Shown here in pieces: positions 16,787 through 24,622 of a stretch of DNA of 64,000 bases. The first letter of the stretch is position 1, and each line of letters starts with the position of its first letter. The notes beneath the pieces were generated by a model that saw only the letters and a program-made list of their open reading frames with translations, was not told the DNA's origin and did not search any database. The DNA comes from Microbacterium sp. SY138 (lineage in GTDB: Bacteria > Actinomycetota > Actinomycetes > Actinomycetales > Microbacteriaceae): positions 1,674,001 to 1,738,000 of the forward strand of contig NZ_CP155793.1 in NCBI RefSeq assembly GCF_039729145.1, read 5' to 3'. The position numbers and the translations under genes are program-made.

Positions 16787-17290
16787 ATGGCGACGGCTTA
16801 CGCACGCGGAGTGGTGTTCATCCACTCTGCGCCTCGCGCGCTCTGCCCGCACCTCGAATGGGCGGTGGGTCGCGCTATCGGGCGTGCGGTGAACTTCGAC
16901 TGGACCGAGCAGCCCGTCCTGGACGGCGCACGACGCGCGGAGTTCTACTGGGACGGCCCTGTCGGCACCGGAGCGGCTCTCGCGACCTCCATTCGCGGCT
17001 GGGAGCACCTCCGTTTCGAGGTGACCGAGGACCCGACGCCCCGCAGCGACGGCGGCCGTTGGCTGCATACGCCCGATCTCGGCATCCACTACGCCCAGAC
17101 CGATGCCGCCGGCAACATCGTGATCGGTGAAGACCGCATCCGCTATGCGATGGAGATCGCCGCCGGGAGCGCGGTCGAGCTGCAGCGCGAGCTCGACATC
17201 GCCCTCGGCTCCGCCTGGGACGAGGAGCTCGAGCCCTTCCGCCACGCCAGCGACGATGCCAGGGTCGTCTGGCTCCACAAGGTCGGCTGA
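16787..17290 (+). CDS. DUF3145 family protein
   Basis: 167 residues, cytoplasmic by composition. The opening GVVFIHSAPRALCPHLEWAVGRAIG, the WTEQPV and RAEFYWDGPVGTGAALAT segments, and the C-terminal LDIALGSAWDEELEPFRHA are those of the actinobacterial DUF3145 family, whose role is unknown to me. An inverted repeat sits 53 bases upstream. A bidirectional terminator separates it from the convergent MocR gene. Confidence 0.9.
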   Translation: MATAYARGVVFIHSAPRALCPHLEWAVGRAIGRAVNFDWTEQPVLDGARRAEFYWDGPVGTGAALATSIRGWEHLRFEVTEDPTPRSDGGRWLHTPDLGIHYAQTDAAGNIVIGEDRIRYAMEIAAGSAVELQRELDIALGSAWDEELEPFRHASDDARVVWLHKVG

Positions 17291-17387
17291 GCCGACACCA
17301 CAGACCGGAACGGGGGAGGCGTGAGTATCGGATGCCGGTGAGTCATCCCGGACGCTGAGAAGACGTATCCCCGCTCCGCACGATGAG

Positions 17388-17415
17388 GACGCCGCCCCGG
17401 GAACGGGGCGGCGTC
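17388..17415. terminator. Bidirectional terminator between DUF3145 and MocR genes
   Basis: GACGCCGCCCC and GGGGCGGCGTC are perfect 11-bp arms with a GGGAAC loop, between two convergent genes. Confidence 0.75.
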
Positions 17416-17428
17416 TTCGTCATCCGGA

Positions 17429-18832
17429 TCAGATGACCGCGGAGTGTTGGAGTTCCGCGGTGCGCGATGCGCTTCCCTCGCGCACGTCTCCCCAGGCGAG
17501 GGTCAACCGCCGCATCGCCTCCGCCATCCGCTCGGGTGGGAGCGTGATCGGGATGCGCACCCGGCGCTCGAGCACGCCGCCCGTCGTGAAGCGGGGGCCG
17601 GGCGGAAGAACGAGGCGCCGCTCGCGCGCGGCGAGGGAGAGCGAGGTGGACAGTGGCGCGCCGATGTCGATCCACGCGGAGAGGCCTCCGGGCGTCGGCG
17701 GCATCCGGAACCCGGGGATACCGGCCACACCCGCCTCAACCGCCCCACGACCCGCGCGCAGGCGCCGGCGGACGTGCGCGCTGAGCGCCGGCATGTCGGA
17801 GAGCAGCTCGACGGCGATGCACTGCTCGAGCAGCGCCGTACCGAGTTCGAACGAGGGGCGCACCGCGAGCAGCCGCGCGATGACGGAACGCTCCGCGCGG
17901 ACCCAGCCGATGCGCATCCCGCCCCATGCGATCTTCGACATCGATCCGACGGTGATCACGTTGGGGCCGCCCGCGGCCATGGGAATCGGTGCCCAGCCCC
18001 GGTCGATGTCGAGCTCGGTCGTCGTCTCGTCGACGATGAGGTGAGTGCCCACGTTGCGCGCGGTGGTCACGATGCGCGGTCGCTCGTCGTCGGGGAGGGT
18101 CGCGCCGGTCGGATTGTGGAAGTCGGGGATGAGATACGCGACATGCGGCCGGGAGCTCATTAGCGTCTCGTTCAGATGCCGCGTGTCCCACCCGTCGGCG
18201 TCCACCGGCGTGGGGAGAAGCCGGTACCCGTGGCGGTTCAGCGCCTCGAGAGCGTGAGGGAACGTCGGCTGCTCGACCAGGGCTCGCTCACCGCGCCGCC
18301 CGATCGCCGTGAGGATCAGGTTCACCGCGTTGAGAGCACCGGAGGTGATGATGATCTCGTCGGCCGACGTCGGAGCGCCGCGATCACGGAACCGCTGCGC
18401 GACGGCTTCTCGCAGCTCGGGAAGTCCACGCAGCGAGTATCCGCTGGTGCCGCGCAGCGCCGCGAGGCGGGGCAGCGAGCGCACCGTCGCGTCGTACAGG
18501 CCCGGGGTCGAGTCCATCGACGCGATCGACAGGTCGATGGAGTCGTCGTCGGCCTCCGCGCCCGGAGCGGTGTGGCCGTTGGGGAGCGTGACACGCGTGC
18601 TTCCGCCGTGCAGACGTGAGACGTAGCCGTCGGTCTCCAGCACGCCGTAGGCGCGGGTGACCGTCGAACGGGAACGGCGCAGCTCGACGGCGAGTGCACG
18701 CTCACTCGGCAGACGCTCGCCGACGGTGAGTCGGCCGTCGAGGATCAGTGCCCTGATCCGGTCCGCGAGCCCCGACGCCGTGGCGCCGGCGACGTTGTGC
18801 GCTCCGAGCTGTTCGACGAGTCGTGATCCCAT
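17429..18832 (-). CDS. MocR-family (GntR-aminotransferase) regulator
   Basis: 467 residues from the ATG at 18832; a GTG at 18874 would start inside the operator. The N-terminal winged helix (ADRIRALILDGRLTVGERLPSERALAVELRRSRSTVTRAY) is GntR type. The rest is a fold-type I aminotransferase-like domain: SGYSLRGLPELREAV, TSGALNAVN, the PDFHNPTGATL Asn, and SMSKIAWGGMRIGWV with the PLP-binding Lys. It should be a PLP-responsive regulator. It diverges from yczE across a 14-bp inverted repeat, a recurring pairing for this MocR subgroup, so yczE is the probable target. Confidence 0.92.
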   Translation of the reverse strand: MGSRLVEQLGAHNVAGATASGLADRIRALILDGRLTVGERLPSERALAVELRRSRSTVTRAYGVLETDGYVSRLHGGSTRVTLPNGHTAPGAEADDDSIDLSIASMDSTPGLYDATVRSLPRLAALRGTSGYSLRGLPELREAVAQRFRDRGAPTSADEIIITSGALNAVNLILTAIGRRGERALVEQPTFPHALEALNRHGYRLLPTPVDADGWDTRHLNETLMSSRPHVAYLIPDFHNPTGATLPDDERPRIVTTARNVGTHLIVDETTTELDIDRGWAPIPMAAGGPNVITVGSMSKIAWGGMRIGWVRAERSVIARLLAVRPSFELGTALLEQCIAVELLSDMPALSAHVRRRLRAGRGAVEAGVAGIPGFRMPPTPGGLSAWIDIGAPLSTSLSLAARERRLVLPPGPRFTTGGVLERRVRIPITLPPERMAEAMRRLTLAWGDVREGSASRTAELQHSAVI

Positions 18833-18845
18833 ACGTCCAGCATGA

Positions 18846-18880
18846 CGCAAAGTGGCCTGATCTATGCAGACCACTTTGCG
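18846..18880. promoter_or_regulatory. Probable MocR operator
   Basis: CGCAAAGTGGCCTG (18846-18859) and CAGACCACTTTGCG (18867-18880) are inverted arms matching at 13 of 14 positions around ATCTATG. It lies between the divergent starts at 18832 and 18928, where an autoregulatory operator would be expected. Confidence 0.7.
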
Positions 18881-18927
18881 GCGAGTGGCTTCGCCTCGAA
18901 AGGCGGATCGGGGGCCAGAGTGGAGGG

Positions 18928-19593
18928 ATGTTCCTGCGTTCTGTGCTCCTCCCCGTGACGGCGACCAGTCGGCGCGACCTCGTCGAGAGGCTCGTGCAGC
19001 TGCTCGCCGGTCTGTTCCTCTACGGCGTCGCGCTCGGGTTCATGGTGCGGGGAGGCATCGGCGTCGCTCCCTGGGACGTGCTGGCTCTCGGTCTCGCCGC
19101 GCAGACCGGCCTCGGCTACGGCGTCATGACCGTGCTGATCTCGATCATCGTCCTTCTGCTGTGGATTCCGTTGCGCCAACGCGTGGGGCTGGGCACCGTG
19201 TTGAATGCCCTGCTCGTCGGTCCGAGTGCGGATCTCGCGCTCGCCCTGATCCCGCAACCGTCCTCGGTGTGGATCGGCGCTCCGATGTTCGTCTTCGGGC
19301 TGCTTCTGCTGTCCTTCGCGACCGGCCTCTACATCGCCGCCGACTTCGGCCCCGGCCCTCGTGACGGCCTGATGACGGGGCTCGTCCGTCGAACCGGATG
19401 GGCGGTGTGGCTGGTGCGCACACTGATCGAAGGGAGCGTGCTGCTCGTGGGCTTCCTGCTGGGCGGCCCCGTCGGCGTCGGCACCGTGCTCTTCGCCTTC
19501 GGTGTCGGCCCGCTGATCGGCTGGTTCCTCCCGCGCATCACCCGGATGCGCGGGGCCCGATCGCAGAAGCTCGGGAGCCTCCGCACCTCCTGA
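18928..19593 (+). CDS. yczE: YczE/YitT-like membrane protein
   Basis: 221 residues with about five to six helices. VALGFMVRGGIGVAPWDVLALGLA and LYIAADFGPGPRDGLMTGLVRRTG contain the repeated (G)xGPWD / GPGPRDG motifs of the YczE family. Function is unestablished; genetic association with PLP-binding MocR regulators suggests transport of a vitamin B6-related or amino acid compound. GGAGG lies immediately before the ATG, unusually close, so a GTG at 18943 is an alternative start. Confidence 0.88.
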   Translation: MFLRSVLLPVTATSRRDLVERLVQLLAGLFLYGVALGFMVRGGIGVAPWDVLALGLAAQTGLGYGVMTVLISIIVLLLWIPLRQRVGLGTVLNALLVGPSADLALALIPQPSSVWIGAPMFVFGLLLLSFATGLYIAADFGPGPRDGLMTGLVRRTGWAVWLVRTLIEGSVLLVGFLLGGPVGVGTVLFAFGVGPLIGWFLPRITRMRGARSQKLGSLRTS

Positions 19594-19687
19594 CGGAACA
19601 CCGCGCACCTGCATGACCTGTGCACGCTTGCGTGATCGAGTACCGGCGGATGCTCATGCTTCCGTGTGATCCTCATGCCGATGAGAA

Positions 19688-19717
19688 GAGCGGCCCTCGG
19701 AATCCCGAGGGCCGCTC
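19688..19717. terminator. Terminator between yczE and the fab cluster
   Basis: GAGCGGCCCTCGG and CCGAGGGCCGCTC are perfect 13-bp arms with an AATC loop, 15 bases past the fabF stop on the minus strand, where it is followed by TTCTC. Confidence 0.8.
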
Positions 19718-19731
19718 ATCGTTGTGGCGTG

Positions 19732-20970
19732 TCAGTCGGCGCTGGCGACCACGAGGACCGCGTTGTGACCGCCGAATCCGAACGAGTTGCTGATCGCGAC
19801 CTGCGGACCGTCTCCGAGGGGCGTGGCTTCGCCGGAGAGGCGGAACGGGACGGCCGGGTCGGGCTCCGTCATGTTGATCGTCGGCGGGGCGACACGGTCG
19901 CGCAGCGCGAGGAGGGAGAAGATCGCCTCGAGCGCACCGGTGCCACCGAGAAGGTGCCCGGTCGATGCCTTCGTCGCGGAGACGGGTATCTCGTCGATCC
20001 GGTCTCCGAAGACCTTCTTGAGTGCCACGTACTCGTTGGGGTCGCCGACCGGCGTCGATGTCGCGTGCGCGTTGATGTGCGTGACCTGGTCGGCCGTGAC
20101 CCCGGCCTCCTCAAGCGCCTGCGTGACGGCACGGGCCGCGCCGTTGCCCTCAGGGTCGTTGCCGGTGATGTGATAGGCGTCTGCGGTGACGCCGCCACCC
20201 AGCACATAGCCGTAGATCTTGGCGCCGCGGGCCTTGGCGTGCTCCTCGGTCTCGAGGATCAGCGCGGCTGCGCCCTCGCCCATGACGAAGCCGTCACGGT
20301 CGATCGCGCCGGGACGCGAGGCATGGGCGGGGTCGTCGTTCCGGCGCGAGAGGGCCTGCGCGGAGGCGAAGGAGGCCATCGTGATCGGATGGATCGCGGA
20401 TTCTGTGCCGCCGGCGATCACGACGTCCGCGAGCCCGTCCTGCAGGTGATGGAAAGCGTGGATGATCGATTCGGTGCTGGAGGCGCACGCGCTGACCACG
20501 GTCTGCGCGTAAGCGCGGGCGTGGAACTGCAGCGACAGGTTTCCGGCAGCGGCATTCGGCATGAGCATCGGAACGGTGAGAGGCATGACCCGGCGCGGGC
20601 CCTTCTCACGGAGGGTGTCCCAGGCGTCCAGAAGCGTCCAGAGGCCGCCGATGCCGGTGGCGAAGTCGACGCCGAGGCGCTCGGGGGCGACCTCGGGAGA
20701 ACCGGCGTCCTCCCAGGCCTCGCGTGCGGCGATCAGCGCGAACTGCGACGAGGGGTCGAGGCGCTTGGCCTCGTGGCGGGGGAGCACCTCTTCAGGGCGG
20801 ACAATCGCCTCGGCGGCGAAGGTGACGGGCAGCTCGTACTGCTGTACCCAGTCGTGTTCGAGCGTGCGAGTGCCGGACATGCCGGCCAGCAGGTTCGTCC
20901 AGTTCTCCGGGGCCGTGCCGCCGATGGCGGAAGTGGCGCCGATGCCGGTGACGACGATGCGCTTGGTCAT
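19732..20970 (-). CDS. fabF: Beta-ketoacyl-ACP synthase II
   Basis: 412 residues. N-terminal RIVVTGIGATSAIG, the active-site Cys in VSACASSTESI, the two His of the Cys-His-His triad in INAHATSTPVGD and STGHLLGGTGA, and NSFGFGGHNAVLVV at the C-terminus are KAS II signatures. It condenses malonyl-ACP with acyl-ACP. It is last in the fabD-fabH-acpP-fabF unit and preceded by a hairpin after acpP. AAGGAACC precedes its ATG. Confidence 0.97.
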   Translation of the reverse strand: MTKRIVVTGIGATSAIGGTAPENWTNLLAGMSGTRTLEHDWVQQYELPVTFAAEAIVRPEEVLPRHEAKRLDPSSQFALIAAREAWEDAGSPEVAPERLGVDFATGIGGLWTLLDAWDTLREKGPRRVMPLTVPMLMPNAAAGNLSLQFHARAYAQTVVSACASSTESIIHAFHHLQDGLADVVIAGGTESAIHPITMASFASAQALSRRNDDPAHASRPGAIDRDGFVMGEGAAALILETEEHAKARGAKIYGYVLGGGVTADAYHITGNDPEGNGAARAVTQALEEAGVTADQVTHINAHATSTPVGDPNEYVALKKVFGDRIDEIPVSATKASTGHLLGGTGALEAIFSLLALRDRVAPPTINMTEPDPAVPFRLSGEATPLGDGPQVAISNSFGFGGHNAVLVVASAD

Positions 20971-21021
20971 GAGGTGTGGTTCCTTGTCGAAACGAAGTCG
21001 AACGGGTGAGAGGGCAGGCGG

Positions 21022-21059
21022 AGGATGCCACTCCCCGCGAGGCGCGGGAGTGGCATCCT
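21022..21059 (-). terminator. Intra-operon hairpin between acpP and fabF
   Basis: AGGATGCCACTCCC and GGGAGTGGCATCCT are perfect 14-bp arms, starting 8 bases after the acpP stop on the minus strand. No T tract follows, so it is more likely a partial terminator or an mRNA 3' stabiliser than a full stop. Confidence 0.6.
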
Positions 21060-21066
21060 GCCGGGA

Positions 21067-21315
21067 TTACTCCTGGCCCGCGACGATGAAGCTGACGGCG
21101 TCGCCGACGGTCTTCAGGTTCTTGACCTCGTCGTCGGGGATGGTGACGCCGAACTTCTCCTCGGCGTTGACGACGATCGTCATCATCGAGATGGAGTCGA
21201 TGTCGAGGTCGTCCGTGAACGACTTCTCGAGGGCGACCTCGGAAGCGTTGATGCCGGTCTCGTCGGTGATGAGCTCTGCGAGGCCGGCGAGGACCTCATC
21301 GTTGGTGAAAGCCAT
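21067..21315 (-). CDS. acpP: Acyl carrier protein
   Basis: 82 acidic residues. FTDDLDIDSISMMTIVVNAEEKFG holds the phosphopantetheine Ser in D-S-I, where most ACPs have D-S-L. The carrier of FAS II intermediates. Between fabH (21384) and fabF, all minus strand. GAAAGAGGAAGACC before the ATG supplies a strong ribosome site, in keeping with the high amount of ACP a cell needs. Confidence 0.97.
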   Translation of the reverse strand: MAFTNDEVLAGLAELITDETGINASEVALEKSFTDDLDIDSISMMTIVVNAEEKFGVTIPDDEVKNLKTVGDAVSFIVAGQE

Positions 21316-21383
21316 GTGGTCTTCCTCTTTCTTGCGGGTTGTTTTCGGAACCGTGGAACAGTCTAGGGAAGGTCAGCGCATTC

Positions 21384-22385
21384 TCAGGGAAGGACGACGA
21401 CCTGTGCGGCGAACACGAGACCGGCACCGAAGCCGATCTGCAGGGCGAGACCGCCCGACAGCTCGGGGTGTTCGGCCATCAGGCGGTGGCTGGCCAGCGG
21501 GATGGAGGCGGCGGAGGTGTTGCCCGTCGTCTCGATGTCGCGCGCGATCACCGTGGTGTCGGGCAGCTTCAGCTGCTTGGCGAACTCGTCGATGATGCGC
21601 ATGTTGGCCTGGTGCGGGATGAACGCGGCGATGTCGGAGGGCTCGACGCCCGCTTTGTCCAGCGCCTCGCGTGCGACCTTGGCCATCTCCCAGACTGCCC
21701 AGCGGAAGACCGTCGGGCCCTCCTGGCGGAGGGTCGGCCACGGCACCACGCCGTCGCGGAAGTCGGTGAGTGTGCCGTTCATGCCTACCGCGTCGGCCTT
21801 CGAGCCGTCGGAGCCCCAGACCGCGGGAGCGATGCCCGGCGTGTCACTCGGGCCGATGAGCGCAGCGCCCGCACCGTCGCCGAGGAGGAAGGAGATGCTG
21901 CGGTCGGTCGGATCGACGACGTCGGACAGCTTCTCGGTGCCGATCACCAGTGCGTAGCGCGCAGCGCCGGCCTTGATCAGCGCATCGGCCTGAGCGATCG
22001 CATAGGCGAAGCCGGCGCAGGCAGCGTTGATGTCGTAGGCCGCCGCGGGGTTCGCCCCCACACGGTCGGCCACGATCGCCGAGACGGACGGGGTCTGCTT
22101 GGGGTTGCTGATGGTCGCGACGATCACCAGATCGACCTGGTCCGCCGGGACACCCGACTTCTCGATCGCCTCGGCCGCCGCCGTGGTCGCGAGGTCGATC
22201 GCGTCCGTCCCCTTGTCGGCTCGCGCGCGGGTGATGATGCCCGTGCGCTGGCGGATCCACTCGTCGCTGGAGTCGATCGGACCCACCAGGTCTTCGTTCG
22301 GCACGGCGTTCTCGCCGCGGGCTGCGCCGTAGGAGTAGATGCGCGTGTATGCCGGGCCGGTCACCTGGGCGAGGGTGGCACTCAT
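21384..22385 (-). CDS. fabH: Beta-ketoacyl-ACP synthase III
   Basis: 333 residues. Active-site Cys in INAACAGFAYAI, His in FIPHQANMRIIDEFA and Asn in TTGNTSAASIPLA form the KAS III triad, with GDGAGAALIG before them. It primes FAS II by condensing an acyl-CoA with malonyl-ACP. Its ATG overlaps the fabD stop (ATGA), so the two are translationally coupled. Confidence 0.97.
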   Translation of the reverse strand: MSATLAQVTGPAYTRIYSYGAARGENAVPNEDLVGPIDSSDEWIRQRTGIITRARADKGTDAIDLATTAAAEAIEKSGVPADQVDLVIVATISNPKQTPSVSAIVADRVGANPAAAYDINAACAGFAYAIAQADALIKAGAARYALVIGTEKLSDVVDPTDRSISFLLGDGAGAALIGPSDTPGIAPAVWGSDGSKADAVGMNGTLTDFRDGVVPWPTLRQEGPTVFRWAVWEMAKVAREALDKAGVEPSDIAAFIPHQANMRIIDEFAKQLKLPDTTVIARDIETTGNTSAASIPLASHRLMAEHPELSGGLALQIGFGAGLVFAAQVVVLP

Positions 22386-23302
22386 GCGGCTTCTCCATTC
22401 AGCAGCGCGACGGCCGCATCGAGGTCTTCGGGAGTCTTCACGGCGACGGTCGGGATACCGCGGAGGCCGCGCTTGGCGAGGCCGACCAGGGCGCCGGCGG
22501 GGGCGAGCTCGATGACCCCGGTCACGCCGGCGTCCGCGAAGGACTGCATGCAGAGGTCCCAGCGCACCGGCGACGAGACCTGGTCGACGAGGAAGCTCAG
22601 CGCCTGGGCCCCGTCCGCGACGACGGAGCCGTCACGGTTGGTCCAGAGAGTGATGTCGGGGTTCGCGGGGGTGACGTCGGCCACCGCGTCGCGGAGAGCG
22701 GCGACGGCGGACGCCATGTACCGCGTGTGGAAGGCTCCGGCAACCTGCAGCGGGACCACGCGGGTGCCCTTGAGGGGTTCCTCCGCGAGAGCGGCGAGAG
22801 CCGGGAGGGCGCCGGCGACGACGATCTGTCCGCCGCCGTTGTAGTTGGCGGGGGAGAGGTCGAGCTCGGCGAGGCGCGCCAGAAGGGCGTCTTCGTCGCC
22901 GCCGAGCACGGCGCTCATCCCGGTCTGCTCCTGTGCTGCAGCGTCGGCCATCGCACGGCCGCGGATGCCCACTAGGCGCATGCCGGTGTCGGCGTCGATC
23001 ACATCGCTGCCGACGAGTGCCGCGATCTCTCCGACCGAGTGGCCGGCGATGCCGTCGGCGCGACGACCGGCGCGCTGCGTCAAGGCGTCACCGGCGATCA
23101 ACGACGCGGCGACGATCAGCGGTTGCGCGACACGCGTGTCACGGATCGTGTCGGCGTCGGACACCGTGCCGTGTTCGTGCAGATCGACCTCCGCGGCGTC
23201 GGAGTACGAGGCGAGGCGCTCGGCCACCCCGTCGAGCTCGAGCCAAGGGGCGAGGAATCCGGGGGTCTGCGAGCCCTGACCTGGGCATACAACGACAATC
23301 AC
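22382..23302 (-). CDS. fabD: Malonyl-CoA:ACP transacylase
   Basis: 306 residues from a GTG at 23302: VIVVVCPGQGSQTPGFL is the usual FabD opening. The nucleophile Ser is in GHSVGE, the conserved Arg in AQEQTGMSAVLGG/GIRGRAM region, and the His in GAFHTRYM. It loads malonyl onto ACP. It heads the fab genes; the upstream gap to the FasR gene holds a CACAAG-n13-CTTGTG repeat. The frame extends upstream but without homology. Confidence 0.95.
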   Translation of the reverse strand: MIVVVCPGQGSQTPGFLAPWLELDGVAERLASYSDAAEVDLHEHGTVSDADTIRDTRVAQPLIVAASLIAGDALTQRAGRRADGIAGHSVGEIAALVGSDVIDADTGMRLVGIRGRAMADAAAQEQTGMSAVLGGDEDALLARLAELDLSPANYNGGGQIVVAGALPALAALAEEPLKGTRVVPLQVAGAFHTRYMASAVAALRDAVADVTPANPDITLWTNRDGSVVADGAQALSFLVDQVSSPVRWDLCMQSFADAGVTGVIELAPAGALVGLAKRGLRGIPTVAVKTPEDLDAAVALLNGEAA

Positions 23303-23347
23303 CCACCCAGTCTGCCAACGATTGCCGGAGATCGGTGGATGATCCAT

Positions 23348-23372
23348 CACAAGATTCGGAAAAACCCTTGTG
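23348..23372. promoter_or_regulatory. Inverted repeat in the fabD promoter region
   Basis: CACAAG (23348-23353) and CTTGTG (23367-23372) are perfect 6-bp arms 13 bases apart in the 92-base gap between fasR and fabD. It is a candidate operator for the adjacent regulator; short arms make this tentative. Confidence 0.35.
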
Positions 23373-23394
23373 TGTGGTGTACAGAAGGGCGCGC

Positions 23395-24591
23395 TCAGCG
23401 CTGCGGACGTCGAAGCGGTGGCCGCCGCCGCACCTGATCCGCCGCACCGATCGAACCGAGGATCAGCGCGGTCTGCAGGATGAGAGCCTCACGGGGGCCG
23501 GTGGCGTCCCAGCCGATGACCTCGCTCACGCGCTTCAGGCGATAGCGCACAGTGTTGGGGTGCACGAACAGCTCGCGTGCTGTGGCTTCGAGGGAGCGCC
23601 CGTTGTCGAGGTAGCTCCACAGGGTCGTCACCAGATCGGTGGAGTGCGCCTGCAAGGGGCGGAAGATGCGCTCGATCAGGGTCTGCTTCGCCAACGGGTC
23701 TCCGGCGAGTGCCCGTTCCGGGAGCAGGTCATCGGCTTCGACGGGACGGGGAGCACCGCGCCATGCACGGGCGACGGCGAACCCCGCGAGCGCGGCGCGT
23801 GCGCTCTGGCTCGCGTCCACGAGGGCAGCGACCTCGGGGCCGAGTACGACGTATCCCGGGCCGAAGGACGGCTCGAGGCGGGAGGCGATCTCTTGGAAGC
23901 CGAGCTCTTCCTCTTCGACTTCGTGCCCCTCGACTCGGGCGCGTCCGAGCACCAGGACGAGTCGGGAGCCCTGCACGCCGATGAGCACGTCGACAGCGAG
24001 CTTCCTCGCCGTACGGCGGACCAGATCGACGTCGAACTGGGGAGGCGTGGTGCCGACGAGGACGGCGACCTCCCCGTGACCGTGCCATCCGAGCGCGGCG
24101 ATCCGGCTCGGGAGCTCTTCGTCGGCCTCGCCCGTGAGGATCGAGTCGACGACGAGCGCCTCCAGGCGCGCATCCCACAGGCCGCGGGCCTCCGCAGCCC
24201 TGGCGTACACGTCGGCCGCCGCGAAGGCGACATCACGCGAGTAGAGCAGGATCGCTTCGCGGAGATCGTTTCCCCGCCCGGCGACGCGCTCCTCGGTGAC
24301 CTCGACCGTCACGCGGATCAGCTGCAGGGTCTGCTGGAGGCTGACGCTGCGCAGGAGTTCACGCGGGGCCGCGGCGAAGATGTCGGCCGCGATCCACGGG
24401 GTGGAGGTGGGGTCTTCGTACCACTGGATGAACGACGTGATGCCCGCCTGGGCCACCAGCCCGACCGCAGAGCGGCGGGCTGGTGGCATATCGGCGTACC
24501 ACGGGAGGGTGTCCTCCAGGCGCTTGATCGTCACCGAGGCGATGTCACCGGAGATCCGGCGCAGCCAGGTGAGCGTCGCGGCCTTGTCCAT
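23395..24591 (-). CDS. fasR: PucR-type regulator of fatty acid synthesis (FasR-like)
   Basis: 398 residues from the ATG at 24591; a GTG at 24615 is possible. The C-terminus is a PucR/CdaR helix-turn-helix: YLDNGRSLEATARELFVHPNTVRYRLKRVSEVIG. The centre (about 170-290) resembles the GGDEF-like CdaR middle domain. A regulator of this type, FasR, sits directly before fabD in Streptomyces and activates the fab operon; gene order here is the same. It follows aceE by 31 bases on the same strand and may be read from that transcript. Confidence 0.85.
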   Translation of the reverse strand: MDKAATLTWLRRISGDIASVTIKRLEDTLPWYADMPPARRSAVGLVAQAGITSFIQWYEDPTSTPWIAADIFAAAPRELLRSVSLQQTLQLIRVTVEVTEERVAGRGNDLREAILLYSRDVAFAAADVYARAAEARGLWDARLEALVVDSILTGEADEELPSRIAALGWHGHGEVAVLVGTTPPQFDVDLVRRTARKLAVDVLIGVQGSRLVLVLGRARVEGHEVEEEELGFQEIASRLEPSFGPGYVVLGPEVAALVDASQSARAALAGFAVARAWRGAPRPVEADDLLPERALAGDPLAKQTLIERIFRPLQAHSTDLVTTLWSYLDNGRSLEATARELFVHPNTVRYRLKRVSEVIGWDATGPREALILQTALILGSIGAADQVRRRPPLRRPQR

Positions 24592-24622
24592 GCCGGAAGG
24601 AGGAGAACCTGTCACCGAGGGC

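Noticed and set aside
23303..23350. A longer fabD starting near 23350
   Set aside because: The extra residues have no homology and the family start PGQGSQ is reached from the GTG at 23302.
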